64,000 nt of DNA from Biscogniauxia marginata (taxonomy: Eukaryota; Ascomycota; Sordariomycetes; Xylariales; Xylariaceae). Shown piece after piece: positions 10,033-23,343 of this stretch (position 1 is the first letter of the stretch; each line of letters begins with the position of its first letter). The DNA is taken from positions 248,001 to 312,000 of the forward strand of contig MU404089.1 in NCBI GenBank assembly GCA_022695795.1, given 5' to 3'. The notes below the pieces were generated by a model that saw only the letters and a list, made by a program, of their open reading frames with translations, ran no database searches and was not told the origin of the DNA. Position numbers and translations under genes: made by a program.

Positions 10033-12904
10033 CTAATGCAGCTCGGCGGCGACCAGCTTCAAGACCTCCTCGACGCCCTTCCCGGCGTTCCGCGGGTTCT
10101 TGGCGACGGCCTGCCAGACCTCGCCGTGCCGCGGCTCGACGCCGATACACTTGCTGACGACCTCCTCCCTCTTCTCCTCGGTGCCGTGCTCGAGCAGGAA
10201 CTTGTAGTACCAGGCCCAGCTATCCCCCAGGTCCGAGTCGCGCACGAGCGCCTTCTCGAACCAGCTCTGCGCCTTCTCGAGCCGCCGCTCGCCCCAGAAT
10301 ATGCGCGCCACCGCCACCAGCAGCGTCGGGTCGTTGTCGACCTCCTTGATGGCCTCGAGGGCGCGGGGCTTGCGCTGCGGCCGGGCCGTTAGGTGCCAGA
10401 TCTTCTCGCTCCATAGGATGCCCTGCTCAGGCTTGGGCACGTCCCGCAGCGCGCGCTCCATGAGCGACTCTGCTTGCTTCGTGTTCTGCGCGCGACGCTC
10501 CAGGCGGATCGACTCGCACCAAAGCTCGGCTGACTTCGGCACGGCAAACCGTGCACGGTCGAGAACCGATCGCGCTTTAGGTATTTGACCGAGTTTCTCC
10601 TCTAAGCGGGAATACAAGAGCCATAAGGGGACGGAACTGGGAACCGCCTTGACACCAGTGGCATACGCTTCACGGGCCTGCAGCATCTTACCTAGGTCTT
10701 CGTAGATCTGTCCTTTTATCATCCACAGCTTAGCGTAAGCTGGGAAGAGATTCAGGGCTTGCTGGATGAGATCAAGAGCCGCGTCGAGATCATTCAGTTG
10801 TCGCTCGAACGCGACACTCTTCATCCACACACGATCGGTTGGCGCCTCCTGACGAGCCGTTTTCAAGAGTCCACGGGCCTGTTCGATCTGATCGTTCTCC
10901 GCTTCGAGCTTAACGGCCGCGAGCCAGATGTCTTCATTATTCGGATTTTGCTGGAAAGCTCTCGCCAGGACCCGGCGCGCGTTGTCGATCTCTCCGGCTT
11001 GCCATTTCTCTTTCGCCAGCATCATCCACAGAACCTCGCTGCGAGGGACAGCGTTGACCGCCTTCTCGAGAACTTGCCACAGATCTTCCTTGGAGCCATG
11101 GTTCCTCTCAAGGTCTGCGGCTGCTAACCATATCGTTTTACTAGTTGGGAATACTCGAAGCGCGTAGGCATATATGGCTCGAGCGGTCTCATACATCCCC
11201 CGATTGATACTTCCGCGAGCGTCGTCCAGCCAAGTGTCTTTCCGGTCATCGTCTTCGTCCAGACCGTACCCAAGAGTTTCGCGGATGATAGCGCCGCACG
11301 TAATTATGGCGCCCTCCGTTTCGCACTTCTCTGCCTCTGTGATCCACTCCTCCCGCTTCGGCATAGCTGACTCTTTTACCAACACTTGTGCGGCACGCTT
11401 CATCACATTAACCTTCTCTCCTTGGCCGAGTTGCTCCTGTAGTCTCGCAGCGGCTATCCAAATTTCGTATGACGTCGGGCAATGCTTGCGGGCCTTGTTG
11501 AGCACTTTCTGGGCGTTCTCTGGGTTCTCTAGACGAGCTAATGCTAGCCAGAGGTCAACTGACAATGGGATAAGCTCGGTAGCTTTTGCAAGAAGCAATC
11601 TCGCATCCTCACGGTCTTCCTCGAGATTTACGGCTTCTTTCCACAGAGCTTCGGACTCGGGGATGTGATCTAATGCGTGGCGAATTACTCGTTTCTTGGA
11701 CCTAGAGTCTTCTTCCAGCTTCATCGCCTCAACCCACAGGCGCACCGAACGATTGTTCTTCTGGATAGCCTTCGCAGCGATGATTTTGGCATTTCGCCGA
11801 TCGTGAAGACGGATATTCTCAAGCCACACATCTTCGTTCTTGGGACAGTGCTCACACCCGCGTCCTATAACATTGCGTGCTGCGACGATCTTGCCTGCGA
11901 GTTCCTCTAGACGAGCCGCGGCTATCCAACCAGGCCCATTGTTGGGGTTAGTTTTGATGACTGACTCAAGCAGCTCTCTAACTCTGTTGATATCACCGAC
12001 CTGAGCCGCGCTCTCGGGGAGTTGCGATTTTGCTAGACTTGTCAGATAGCCTTTTGGATCGACGCTTGTGCTGGTTCCATTTTGGGATGCCTGGTCAAGT
12101 CGGACTTGAAGAACTTTATCTCTGGCTTGTCCGATTTTGGCGAAATTCGTCACAGTTCCGTCTTGGCCGCTCGAGGCGCCAGTCGAGGCGCCGCCGTCGT
12201 CAGCGACGGTAGTCCCAAGTTCCCCCGCACTACCGGCTGCGGCAAGTACGCTATCAGGAACAGCGTAAAATCGTTGCTGTCTCGCTTGCTTGCTCCGTCT
12301 GTTCTTCCCTGTGAGATCACCGACTTCGGGCAACGCGGCCCATTCCTCCTCGGTGACGCTTTCTAGTCCTCGCTTCAAGTCGGCGAATTGCTGTTGTATT
12401 TTCGGATTCTTGAGCTCGTACTCCTCTTGTTCGGCTTTCTCGCGAGCTTCCCTATTCGTGTAAAGAAAACCGTCGGTAATCTGTTCATCTAGCTTCGGGA
12501 TGAACTGTGAACTGGCTGGGGCAACGGGGGGATATAAGTAGGGAGACTAACCTTCTAGCTCTGCGCCGCTTGTCCATCTTCTCGTCTATCTCCCGATAAA
12601 TGCGATCTGCCTCGTCATCGTCCTTGTCGTATACTCCGCCAGCGAAAAGGCCAACCTCGTTATCCGGATCTTGGTATCGTTCATCGTTGTCGTTGTCGTC
12701 GTCGTCCTTCTTGCCCCCAACAGCGTCGCCAAAGCCTAGCTGGGCTGCTCGCTTTGCGAGAGCTTCTTTTATTTGATCTTCGGATGGTCCTTCTCGCGCC
12801 GGACCTAAGTCTGATCTTGTGGTGAATCCCGTGGCACCACGGCCCAAGCCGGCGACATAATTTTCTGGCGCCGGCTGGGACAAGAAGTCGCGTCGCGTCG
12901 TCAT
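10033..12904 (-). CDS. PRP6: Pre-mRNA splicing factor Prp6/Prp1 (U4/U6.U5 tri-snRNP)
   Basis: Prp6 (S. pombe Prp1, human PRPF6) bridges U5 and U4/U6 snRNPs in the tri-snRNP. The two exons on the minus strand are 12552-12904 and 10033-12451, with a 100-bp intron (GTTAGT...ATAG). Splicing restores the sequence RRRARREAREKA and gives 923 aa, the usual length for fungal orthologues. The N-terminal PRP1_N domain (residues about 10-160) shows the YVAGLGRGATGFTTRSDLGPA motif split over its signature residues, and KNPKIQQQFADLKRGL. It is followed by DLTGKNRR and then a long array of HAT/TPR-like repeats with regularly spaced W and AR motifs (for example WIAAARLEE, WLAAADLERN). It is transcribed divergently from DIM1. 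Confidence 0.96.
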
Positions 12905-13308
12905 AGTGAGGGTTTGAGAGCAATAACTCTAGTAGATATGGTCCTGTGGTATATTGATAGGATCGATTCGATGTAGAGAGATGGGGTGGGGAAATGAGCG
13001 CCGACGCGATGGAGAGCGCCCTCTAAAATATGGAAAAGGATTCCTAATGGCGAAAGGTTGACTGCGTGAGCGAGTTGACGTTGGAAGCTTCAGAAAATCC
13101 GAACTAATCTAGGAAGAGTTAAAAATGCAGGTGGGGCCGAATATCCCGATAACGATAACAAGCCACACCACCATAAAAAAAGTTGCGATTACCCGACATT
13201 TGTTCTCTTTTGCCCCTCCACCAAAACCGCCCTTAGACTTACTTACATACGGGGGACTAGGTTTTTGACCTTTACTGCTTCCTCGACACTCCAAATCGTG
13301 GATACAGC
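12905..13308. promoter_or_regulatory. Bidirectional promoter between PRP6 and DIM1
   Basis: The two start codons are 404 bp apart and point away from each other, so the interval must hold both promoters and 5' leaders. No specific motif is claimed. Confidence 0.6.
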
Positions 13309-15302
<1,994 letters not shown>

Positions 15303-15719
15303 TGAACGTTTTCGGGGCAAGGAAGGACATATGACTTACGAAAACAAGGCGTTAAGGGTCAGTTGCGGCTGGCAGGGCATGTGGCTATGGCGCTTTGGCG
15401 CTTTGGCGTTGGAAAGAAACGTTCAAGAAATGACAATATACCCTGTTAATAGATAAAGGCCATGCAATATAATAACGGTATCAGACCCTTTTCAAATATA
15501 TTTTCACCTTCAGACAATCGAAACCTGATATCTGCAGAAAACTGGTGACAAGGCTATAACTCGCAGGACGGGGCTGGCATCGAAGAGAATATTATTCATG
15601 TTGCAGAATGAACTCGATTAAAAATCCATGCATACCGACCAATCGTATAAATCCATCCGTTTAGACATACAGAACAGTCTCGCGGAGACGTTGAAACCTG
15701 TCATTAAAATGCATAATGT
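15303..15719. other. Convergent intergenic region
   Basis: A 417-bp 3' region between DIM1 and the minus-strand gene ending at 15720. Nothing else is seen. Confidence 0.6.
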
Positions 15720-16303
15720 TTACTTTCCTGCTCCTCCAAACCAACTCGTAATGCCGCCCTTGGCCTTCGCCGCTTCGTTCTCCACCTTCTTGTCGAACTC
15801 GTCCACCTTCTTCAATGCGGCATCCTTAGTTTCCTTGGTATACGCCTCGGCCTTCTGCAACTCGGCTTGAGTCTTACCCACCTGGCGATAGAAGGAAGAA
15901 GAAGATTAGCATCATTGCGCAACAAGAACCTCTGTAGAAGGCGATTGCGGTAGGAACTTCTCCCAACTAAGTACTATGGACTGGATGCTGTGGTAAACCT
16001 ACGGCATTATCGAACTTGGCGCCGGCCTGCTTACCGAGCCTCTCGGCCTCCTTCTCGGCATCCTGTTCGCGGCCCTTGACCTTAGAGCCGAACTTGTGCG
16101 CGTCGGCTATATTGGCAATGCGAACGAAGTCAGCACGCTGATGCAGACAGACTTGGGTATCTTCGCGTCATTAAAGGGGGTTTAATAATACCTTCGGCCT
16201 GGTTCTTCGCGACCTTGGTGTCGCCGCCGGCACGGTAGAGGTAGTATCCAACGCCACCCACTGCAGTGAGGCCTAGAGCAAGGGGAAGTCTAGACTTGGA
16301 CAT
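15720..16303 (-). CDS. Small Lys/Ala-rich protein of the 'calcofluor white hypersensitive' family
   Basis: Three exons on the minus strand, 16192-16303, 16003-16106 and 15720-15881, give 125 aa. The junction phases agree, and donors and acceptors are canonical (GTATTA...ATAG, GTAGGT...CCAG). The N-terminus is MSKSRLPLALGLTAVGGVGY, a hydrophobic anchor with small residues. It is followed by a highly charged helical region rich in K, A and E (KVKGREQDAEKEAERL) and ends in a conserved-looking tail ITSWFGGAGK. I recognise it as the small fungal protein usually labelled 'calcofluor white hypersensitive protein'; its molecular role is not established. The Lys/Ala/Glu repeats resemble stress-type hydrophilic helices. 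It is too short and too split to appear as a single long frame. Confidence 0.85.
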
Positions 16304-17567
16304 TGTGGGTATTGCGACGGCAAAGGGTTAGCCGGGTGGTAGTAGATGTTGTTGTGGAGGTAGTTGAGGTAAGCAAGTAACAAGAGGAGCTCCGAGCAAA
16401 GGCGTTGCCGTCAAAGGTGACTGATTCGTGCCACGGGTGCAATTGAGAGTTTTATCACTTTAGGTGGTGTATGTTGTCAGGAGATGTCAGAGGAGGGGAG
16501 TCGGGTTATGTATCAGTGATGGCATGATCGTTTGTTTGTTCGATATTAAGGTTGTAGGCTGCTTCTAACTACATGAGGTAGGCTACCAGTACCAGTACCA
16601 TGTACTACTACCAAACGTCTCCTTGTTGCATATACACACACATTTCATAATGTACATGTAATTGACTTTTCCAGGGAGCACCTTCTCCTCATTGCGATTC
16701 GTCTCGAGGTCTGGTAAAGCGAATGTAGCAGCTACCTACTTTGCTCCTGCCGCCCAGGAGAGACTCATGACGTAACGCAGTGTCGAATGCGGGGAGGAAC
16801 GTGAGGTTCCCTGCAGGGTTGCCCGGTCAGGAAAGTCAGAGCTTGCGGCCTCCGATGCGCTAGTGTAAAAGTGGGTATCCGGTCCAATGCGTCAGTTGAG
16901 TCCAGGTCCAAGCTGTGCTTGAATGGCCCACAATGATGGAATTTTCCCAAGATTCTTTCAGTCGGCAAACGGTGCTGAATACAATACCTACCTAGAGTTA
17001 TCGCAACCGATTTATCGTCTCGACTATGGTCTCGGGAGATACCCCGAATACAATTCGTACAAACTGCGTGTCTCAGCATCGTGCGACTCTAAAGGGTCGA
17101 CCATATGTCTCTGCATACATATGACTTGAAGGCCTGTACACTAAACCGTCGCGTGCGCAGAACGAATTCTCCGGGCGTGGTCGCAGGCTACCTGACTTGG
17201 GACAAGGCGCTAATGGTTTAGCTGCTGCCGCTATGCATGTGCCCGGGGCTACTGGTTCGTAGCCAAGCTCCAGCTCCATGATTATCAACTTCCATGCTTA
17301 GCCTTCCTCGTCATCGACATTACATTATCTAGCTCCTGTCGGGTGTTTGGGTAGCTTCCTCTACCAGCCCACTCACAGCTACATCATTCCATCTTTCCTC
17401 CTATTCTTTTCTTCCTTTGTTGTGACTACCTTACGTACGAAATACACCGCGGTGACCTTTCTACTTGTTTTCGCAGGCCACGTCGGTCGACGGGCCAAGG
17501 TCTAAAGCTAGGTGCTATTCACCTATGCGATAGTTCTCCATTATGCTGAGTTTGTCGGGCTCCGACC
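16304..17567. other. Divergent intergenic region
   Basis: This is the promoter side of both neighbouring genes. No gene is supported, and short frames on both strands look random. Confidence 0.55.
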
Positions 17568-19001
17568 ATGTCGAGGTCCAGACGCCGTCTGCGCAGCTCT
17601 CGCCGAGCGCCTCCTCTCAAAGATAGCGAAATCGATCACGAGATCAGTCTTGTTGATCATTCTGTCCCAGACCAGGATTCCCACTCCCAGAGCACTGAGC
17701 CGCACAACAGTGTCGACCTGTCTACTTCAGCCCAGCCTTTAATCCCCTCCGACCCCGGGACATCGCTCACGCCACCGCCTGAGGAGAATGCGCCGCCATC
17801 AAATGCTTCGGTGACAGAGTCGGGCCCGTCCAATGGGCAGGTCGCCACACGGCCAGCGGCCAATAGCCCTCCGCCCTCGAATAAAGGAAAAGAGCCCGTC
17901 TCAACCCAGAATAGTCTTTCCGAGACCTGCAGCAGGAATAAGCGACTATCTCAGCGCCAGAAGCACCCGCCGAAAGAACCCGAAACCGAAATCGACATCC
18001 TCTACGAAAACCAACGAGGCGGATTCCTCTGCGGCATCCCCCTTTTTTCTTCCGCCGCCTTAGGCAATTTGGATCCTCCGCCGTGGACCAACTTTGCCCA
18101 TAAGCCTAGTCCCACCGATATAACTAATGCCCAAGTGCCCGACCCCAGCTGGGAATGGGCCTGGCCCGAGTGGCGTATAAATCGCGACGAAGAAATACAG
18201 ACCGACGAGGATGGTTGGGAATACTCATTTATGTTTTCCAAAAAGTTCTCATGGCATGGCCCCAAGTGGTATAACTCGTTTGTCCGTAGGAGAGCTTGGA
18301 TTAGGAGGCGCGTCAAAAAAGGTATTGGATATCAGGCCAATGACCTACATCTGATGAACCCCGACTATTTCACAGTTGCTCCTACTAAGAAGCATCATCG
18401 AAACGTTACTTTGGCTATCGGTGAACCCGAAAAAGCGAGCCTGAGTCAGCGGTCCCGGGCGTCTCAGGAGCCCAGCCGGACATCTAATGAGGGATTTGGG
18501 AGAACTCGGGAGTTAATGGGAGACGACGAAAATGACTACGTTCAGGCGGAAATTAAGACTGCCGCGGAATTAATGCTTTTTCTCAGACGGTCTCGAATTG
18601 ACCGCGAGAAACTCGACGCGGTTGAAAATTATATTCAAAATTGCACAGACGATCTGTCAGAACTGCAACACCACATGCATGAGATCATGTCGATTTTTGT
18701 TTTTCAGGCCTCCCGAAAGCTGCTCCTCACCCGGCTCATACAGCTGCACGATGATGTGGTAAAAGAGGAAAAGAAGGGAAAATCATTAGAGACAAAGAGG
18801 AAGGCAGAACACCTTGTCGAGGCCATCAAACATGCTGACGAGGAGGTTCGAAGACTTGAGTATTGGAGCGATATCAAAGGGATGGCAGAGAGCGGTGAAT
18901 CCGGAGGCGCCGTAGATTGTAATAAGGGCTGGGGCAGCGGATGGGAAGGACTCGACAATAGTGGCGCAACGGGTGTCAAGGGAAAAGAAGTGCCTCCATG
19001 A
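17568..19001 (+). CDS. Dysferlin-domain protein, Mug65/Spo73-like
   Basis: Single exon, 477 aa. After a basic start (MSRSRRRLRSSRR) and a disordered Ser/Pro-rich region, residues about 148-255 form a dysferlin-type domain. It has its hallmark aromatic pattern: RGGFLCGIPLFS, DPPPWTNF, WEWAWPEWRIN, then DGWEYSFMFSKKFSWHG and WVRRR-like RAWIRRRVKK. In fungi this domain occurs in S. pombe Mug65 and S. cerevisiae Spo73 (spore wall formation) and in Pex30-type peroxisomal proteins. The lack of membrane segments favours the Mug65/Spo73 type. The C-terminal third is charged and probably helical (MLFLRRSRIDREKLDAVENY). The family placement is firm; the role is inferred. Confidence 0.85.
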   Translation: MSRSRRRLRSSRRAPPLKDSEIDHEISLVDHSVPDQDSHSQSTEPHNSVDLSTSAQPLIPSDPGTSLTPPPEENAPPSNASVTESGPSNGQVATRPAANSPPPSNKGKEPVSTQNSLSETCSRNKRLSQRQKHPPKEPETEIDILYENQRGGFLCGIPLFSSAALGNLDPPPWTNFAHKPSPTDITNAQVPDPSWEWAWPEWRINRDEEIQTDEDGWEYSFMFSKKFSWHGPKWYNSFVRRRAWIRRRVKKGIGYQANDLHLMNPDYFTVAPTKKHHRNVTLAIGEPEKASLSQRSRASQEPSRTSNEGFGRTRELMGDDENDYVQAEIKTAAELMLFLRRSRIDREKLDAVENYIQNCTDDLSELQHHMHEIMSIFVFQASRKLLLTRLIQLHDDVVKEEKKGKSLETKRKAEHLVEAIKHADEEVRRLEYWSDIKGMAESGESGGAVDCNKGWGSGWEGLDNSGATGVKGKEVPP

Positions 19002-19957
19002 CACGGTCTACAAGGACTGTTACACAACTCATATGAGGCATATGCGAGCATAATGATTTTGGGATACCCTTAGAATTGCAGGGGCTAATTGGTAGATAGG
19101 CATTATATGACAAAAATATCGTCACAAGGCTCTCGATGACAAACCCAGATACTGTCTTTGCTTTCATTTGGACACGTTTAATCTCCGGATGCTACGACGT
19201 TATTGGGTTCTAGTTCGATCTCGGAATGTCTCACTGCACATTCAATAGGTTTTACAGATAGCCAGGCCGAGAACACGAGCCTCGCAGCCACGAACTCAAT
19301 TTTCGTCTGCCGCGATGTACCTACAAGGTTACTTTCTGACTCACATACCCCCTTGGCGACCAGGTTACGAATGCCGGAAGCGTAAATTATGGATTCAGCT
19401 ATGCCAGCTTCAGCAGTTTAGGCTTATCGAATGCAACGCTGCCCCTCTAGAATGTCACGCCTACTACCAAATCCCTTGCAGCCCTTCTTCAATATTGAGC
19501 GCCCCCGGCTAGATTGGAAGTTGATATTAGCAGTTACGAGATTTGGTGTTTGGGAGGGCTTCTCTACACTGCGCTGGGGTGATCAATGTTATTTTCTATA
19601 CAGATACTCTCACACCATCCGTCGACATCAACTCAAGGCCTTATTGGCCAGAGATTTAGATCTCTTGGTAAAACCCTTGATCACGGTGTAAGATTATCAA
19701 GATATATTGAAGCTGAAAGTAGTCCTCATAGGAATAAGTCACAAAAATACTTGCGAGATGCAAGCAGGTGGTGTGACCATGGAGAGGCTATGACGAAGAG
19801 TTACCTGAACCACTGGGTCCCTGGACCCCTGAAATAATGTATGCTAACGTGTGCCACGGTGATAATAACACGAGAGGGATCAATATTTTATAAAAATGAC
19901 AATGTTCCCCTTCCCGGTTGGTCTATCTAGGACGGCCACTACGCGACTAAGAAGCTT
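19002..19957. other. Intergenic region
   Basis: Nearly 1 kb between two plus-strand genes. No supported gene or repeat. Confidence 0.55.
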
Positions 19958-21284
19958 ATGTACCAACCGTGCTCCCACTCCACCCTGTCCATTGATAAGA
20001 CTGTCATGTCGAAGGCCACAATGGTGCCCTTGAGGACGAGGACTGATGATAACCAGCGAGTGTTGCTACGAGCCCCAAGTTATTCTCAAGACGACTCGTT
20101 AACGTCAAAATCTAAGGCTAGCACGGCAGCTCGAAAGCCGTGGGCAGATGAGCCATGGCCGCTCATCGAGACTCCGTCTAAGACTCAACAGGTATGCGTG
20201 TCTCTTCACCATCGTATCCCCATCTCATCCTACATGCATAGAAAAAGTAACTCGGTCTTATATTGATCACTGTTCCCTTCCAAAACTTCCTTTATCAACT
20301 ACATAGTTCACACACTTACATAGAATCCCAAAAAATTTGCGTTCCCCTTAGATCACACACCCGGCACTCCACATCGCCAACGAGATCGCCCACACGCACA
20401 ACGCGATGCTCCGCGGCCTCAACGCCATATTCCTGCAGGCGCCGCACGTGCGGCAGCCGGCCGACGTCGCGGACCTCATGTTCCTGACGCAGGCCTGGAG
20501 CGCCTGGCTGCTGGACCACCACGAGCTCAAGGAGACGGCCATGCTGCCCGGGTTCGAGGGCGTGCTGGGCCTGGAGCCGGGGGCGCTAGGGGGCGCGAGG
20601 AACGACGACGACGACGACGACGAAAGAAGAAGAAGAAGTAGAAGAAAAGAGGGTAATAGCGTTGGCGGTAACGAAGACGCCGGAGCGCCGGAGGGAGAGC
20701 GGGACCATGCGCAACAAGAACAACAGCAACCCATAGGCACGCTCCTCCAGCACGTCTACGCCTACGCCACCGCGACACAGGCAGATCCCCCGTCGTACGC
20801 CCCCTCGGCGCTACGCTCGCTGCTCGCGCGCCTCGCCTCCCCGCTCGTCCCGCACCTGACGCGGCAGGTCTCCTTCTTCTCCCGCGAACTTGTCCTTCTC
20901 TGCTCTTCTTCTACTTCTTCTTCTTCCTCTTCCTCCTCCCCTTATACCCCCTCCACCTCCGCCACCTCCCCCTATATCTCCGCCCACGCCCACGCCACCG
21001 CCGCGGCCGCCTCCGCAGACGTCAGGGCCAACGCCCTCCTGCGCGTGTACCTCGGGTGCGCGGCGCGCGCGAGCGACGCGCTCGACCGGCCCGTGGCGGC
21101 GCCCATGATCGTCGGGCTACGCGACGCCACGTTCGAGGCCGGGCGCGGGCGCGACTGGCCGCGGCTCTCGGTCCCGGCCGTGCACGCGATCGCGGACAGG
21201 CTCGCGCCGCGGCACGCGGGCGCGTGGCGGTTCCTGCCCTGCGACGTCTGGGGGCGGCCGAGGGAGCTGGGGTTCCTGGGGTAA
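19958..21284 (+). CDS. Hemerythrin-like (HHE) domain protein
   Basis: Two exons, 19958-20191 and 20352-21284, are joined by a 160-bp intron (GTATGC...TTAG) that keeps phase 0 and gives 388 aa. In-frame ATGs at 20006 and 20021 are alternative starts. The fold begins right after the junction (ITHPALHIANEIAHTHNAML). It continues with LNAIFLQAPHV and the metal-binding style WLLDHHELKETAMLPGFE, the signature of fungal HHE cation-binding proteins. These bind a di-iron or other metal centre; the substrate or signal is unknown. A long low-complexity insert (Asp run then Arg/Ser/Lys, residues about 140-185) and a Ser run split the helices and are probably disordered. The C-terminal part (VGLRDATFEAGRGRDWP and WRFLPCDVWG) is conserved-looking. 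Confidence 0.85.
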
Positions 21285-23343
21285 GGAGGGGAGGGAATGG
21301 AAGGGAAGGGAAAGGAAAGGAGATTAGGGAGAGGGAGAGGGAGGAAGGTTTGCTTAGATATGTGTGTATTTGTTATAATGTAATGATATACCTACCGAGG
21401 TAGAGCCTAGGGTTTAAATTCAAATTAATATGACGGTCTTTGTTTGAATAAATGTGGTCGTTGGTTTGCCTCTTCACTTATCGTCTAACGCGGCCGGGAT
21501 AGACACGGGTAGAGAGCACGGTATTCCATCTCGGATAGGTAGTATGATGCTATAAGGAGTCAGTGAGGCGCTAGACCATAGACTGGATTAAGGTCGACGG
21601 TCATAGAATTCGTAGAATTAGGATGTAAATAATACTAAGTGCCTTTGTTTCAGTCGTCGCTTGTCTTGCCGCTATTTCCTTCTCCATCTATACAGTGCAT
21701 GTGATGTGGCTCATGTCAGTAGACAGGACTAGCAAGCAATCGCAATTCAAGGTTTGAAAGAAGGGGGGAGAGGATAGGGGGCAAAATATAGAACAATATC
21801 CAGGGAAAATGTGGTAGAGAGGTGTTAGTGTATCGAGATTAGAGACGGCGGTATAAGATATATATAATCACTAGGGTATAAAATTTAAAGGGGTGAGACG
21901 TTATCTGTCGATGGTACATATGAAAACAAAAAGATTATCAGCACATTGATATATAACCGTGGAATCAGATATCTTATAATATCGAGTAGATGTAGCTCCT
22001 CGCCTATGGAAGTGAAGTAGTGAGTGCCAACCCGTGCCTTGGATCTCTTGTTAGTGAACTGTAACTACAATCACGCGATTAGGGGTTAAAATATATTATC
22101 CATACAAATTACTATGAAATACATCTCGGATAGATTCATCCAGCTAAATAAACCGAGTCCAACTGTATATGTAGAAGAAGCTTGAGAAGAGCGAGTATAA
22201 ACTTGGTGCCAATTGAAAAATGCATAGCGTTCGGTTAAGTAAATATGAAGACATAATAAGTGGATAAGGTAGATGTAAAATTCCTAAATAGTCATAAACT
22301 TAGGATTTAATTGGCTAGATCGTGACGGCGAATGGGGTACCGATGATGGTTTTAATTTATACCAGGATTTCTTTACATATATAGAAATACATGTACTACT
22401 CTAGTTTAGACCCCTCATCCCCCGCATAGGTATTTATATCTCGTAACGCGGATACCGGCTCGAGTGCCGTACGCCTGTGCAGCATCTCGACTGATTGTAA
22501 GACATATGTTCTATACCTCAAGGCCACTTGATTCAGCGGATGCCACCCATAAGATGCGGGGTGTTACGTTATGAATTAGTCTTGCGCAGTCAGTCAGCCT
22601 GTGGTCACGTTGGGTGACATCGCGCAATTACATTGAATGTGAATATCGTAATTATTATCTTGGCCTTCTCGAGCATGCTAGGGTGATGTCTACCTCTCGC
22701 TACAGGTGATGACACAAGAATCATACCTCCCTGCTTAGCTAAGTTAATCATCGCATCTTGGTAAAATTATCACACTCTGCCGGGGGGGACATACATTACT
22801 GCATAATCCCAAGATCTAGCCCCCACCCCTTAATAATGAAAACACGTTTTAAGAATAACCAACATTATCGTCTCAGGAGAGGGGATTCGAGGCGTCTGGT
22901 TACTGAGGAATGGATCCGCCGCCGTCCACTACGGTTACGTTGTCATGGGCATTTGATGTCGTTTCATCGAATCGAGGGAAATGTTTGACTTTCGAGATAT
23001 ATTTAACCTGATATCAATGTGTGCTTTTCGAATTGGAAAAAGCTAAGGCATCCCCCTAGGGGCTCGAGTCGCATTCTCGGTTCGTCGTCACGGCGGCCGA
23101 AACTTTTCTGTCTTGTTGTAGTCTTTGGCAGAGGATCCGACCCGTTATTCCCATCTCTTGACTGAATGCTATTACTCCGAGCCATGGGTAGCGTGGATGG
23201 AAGGTCACCATTTTCTCTCATCAAGAAATGACAGTGTGAAGAGACAAGGAACTTATTGTTACAGAATGTATGACGAGTTGCGAGCAAACCCCATAGACTG
23301 AACTCATCAGATACGCACTGAGATGCGTGTAGGTATTCATCAA
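21285..23343. other. AT-rich region at the left edge of the accessory block
   Basis: About 2 kb without a recognisable gene. Much of it (21.4-22.4 kb) is visibly richer in A/T than the flanking genes and has many TATA/TAG stretches. It could be a decayed, repeat-induced-point-mutated element, but no terminal repeats or coding remnants were found. Confidence 0.5.
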
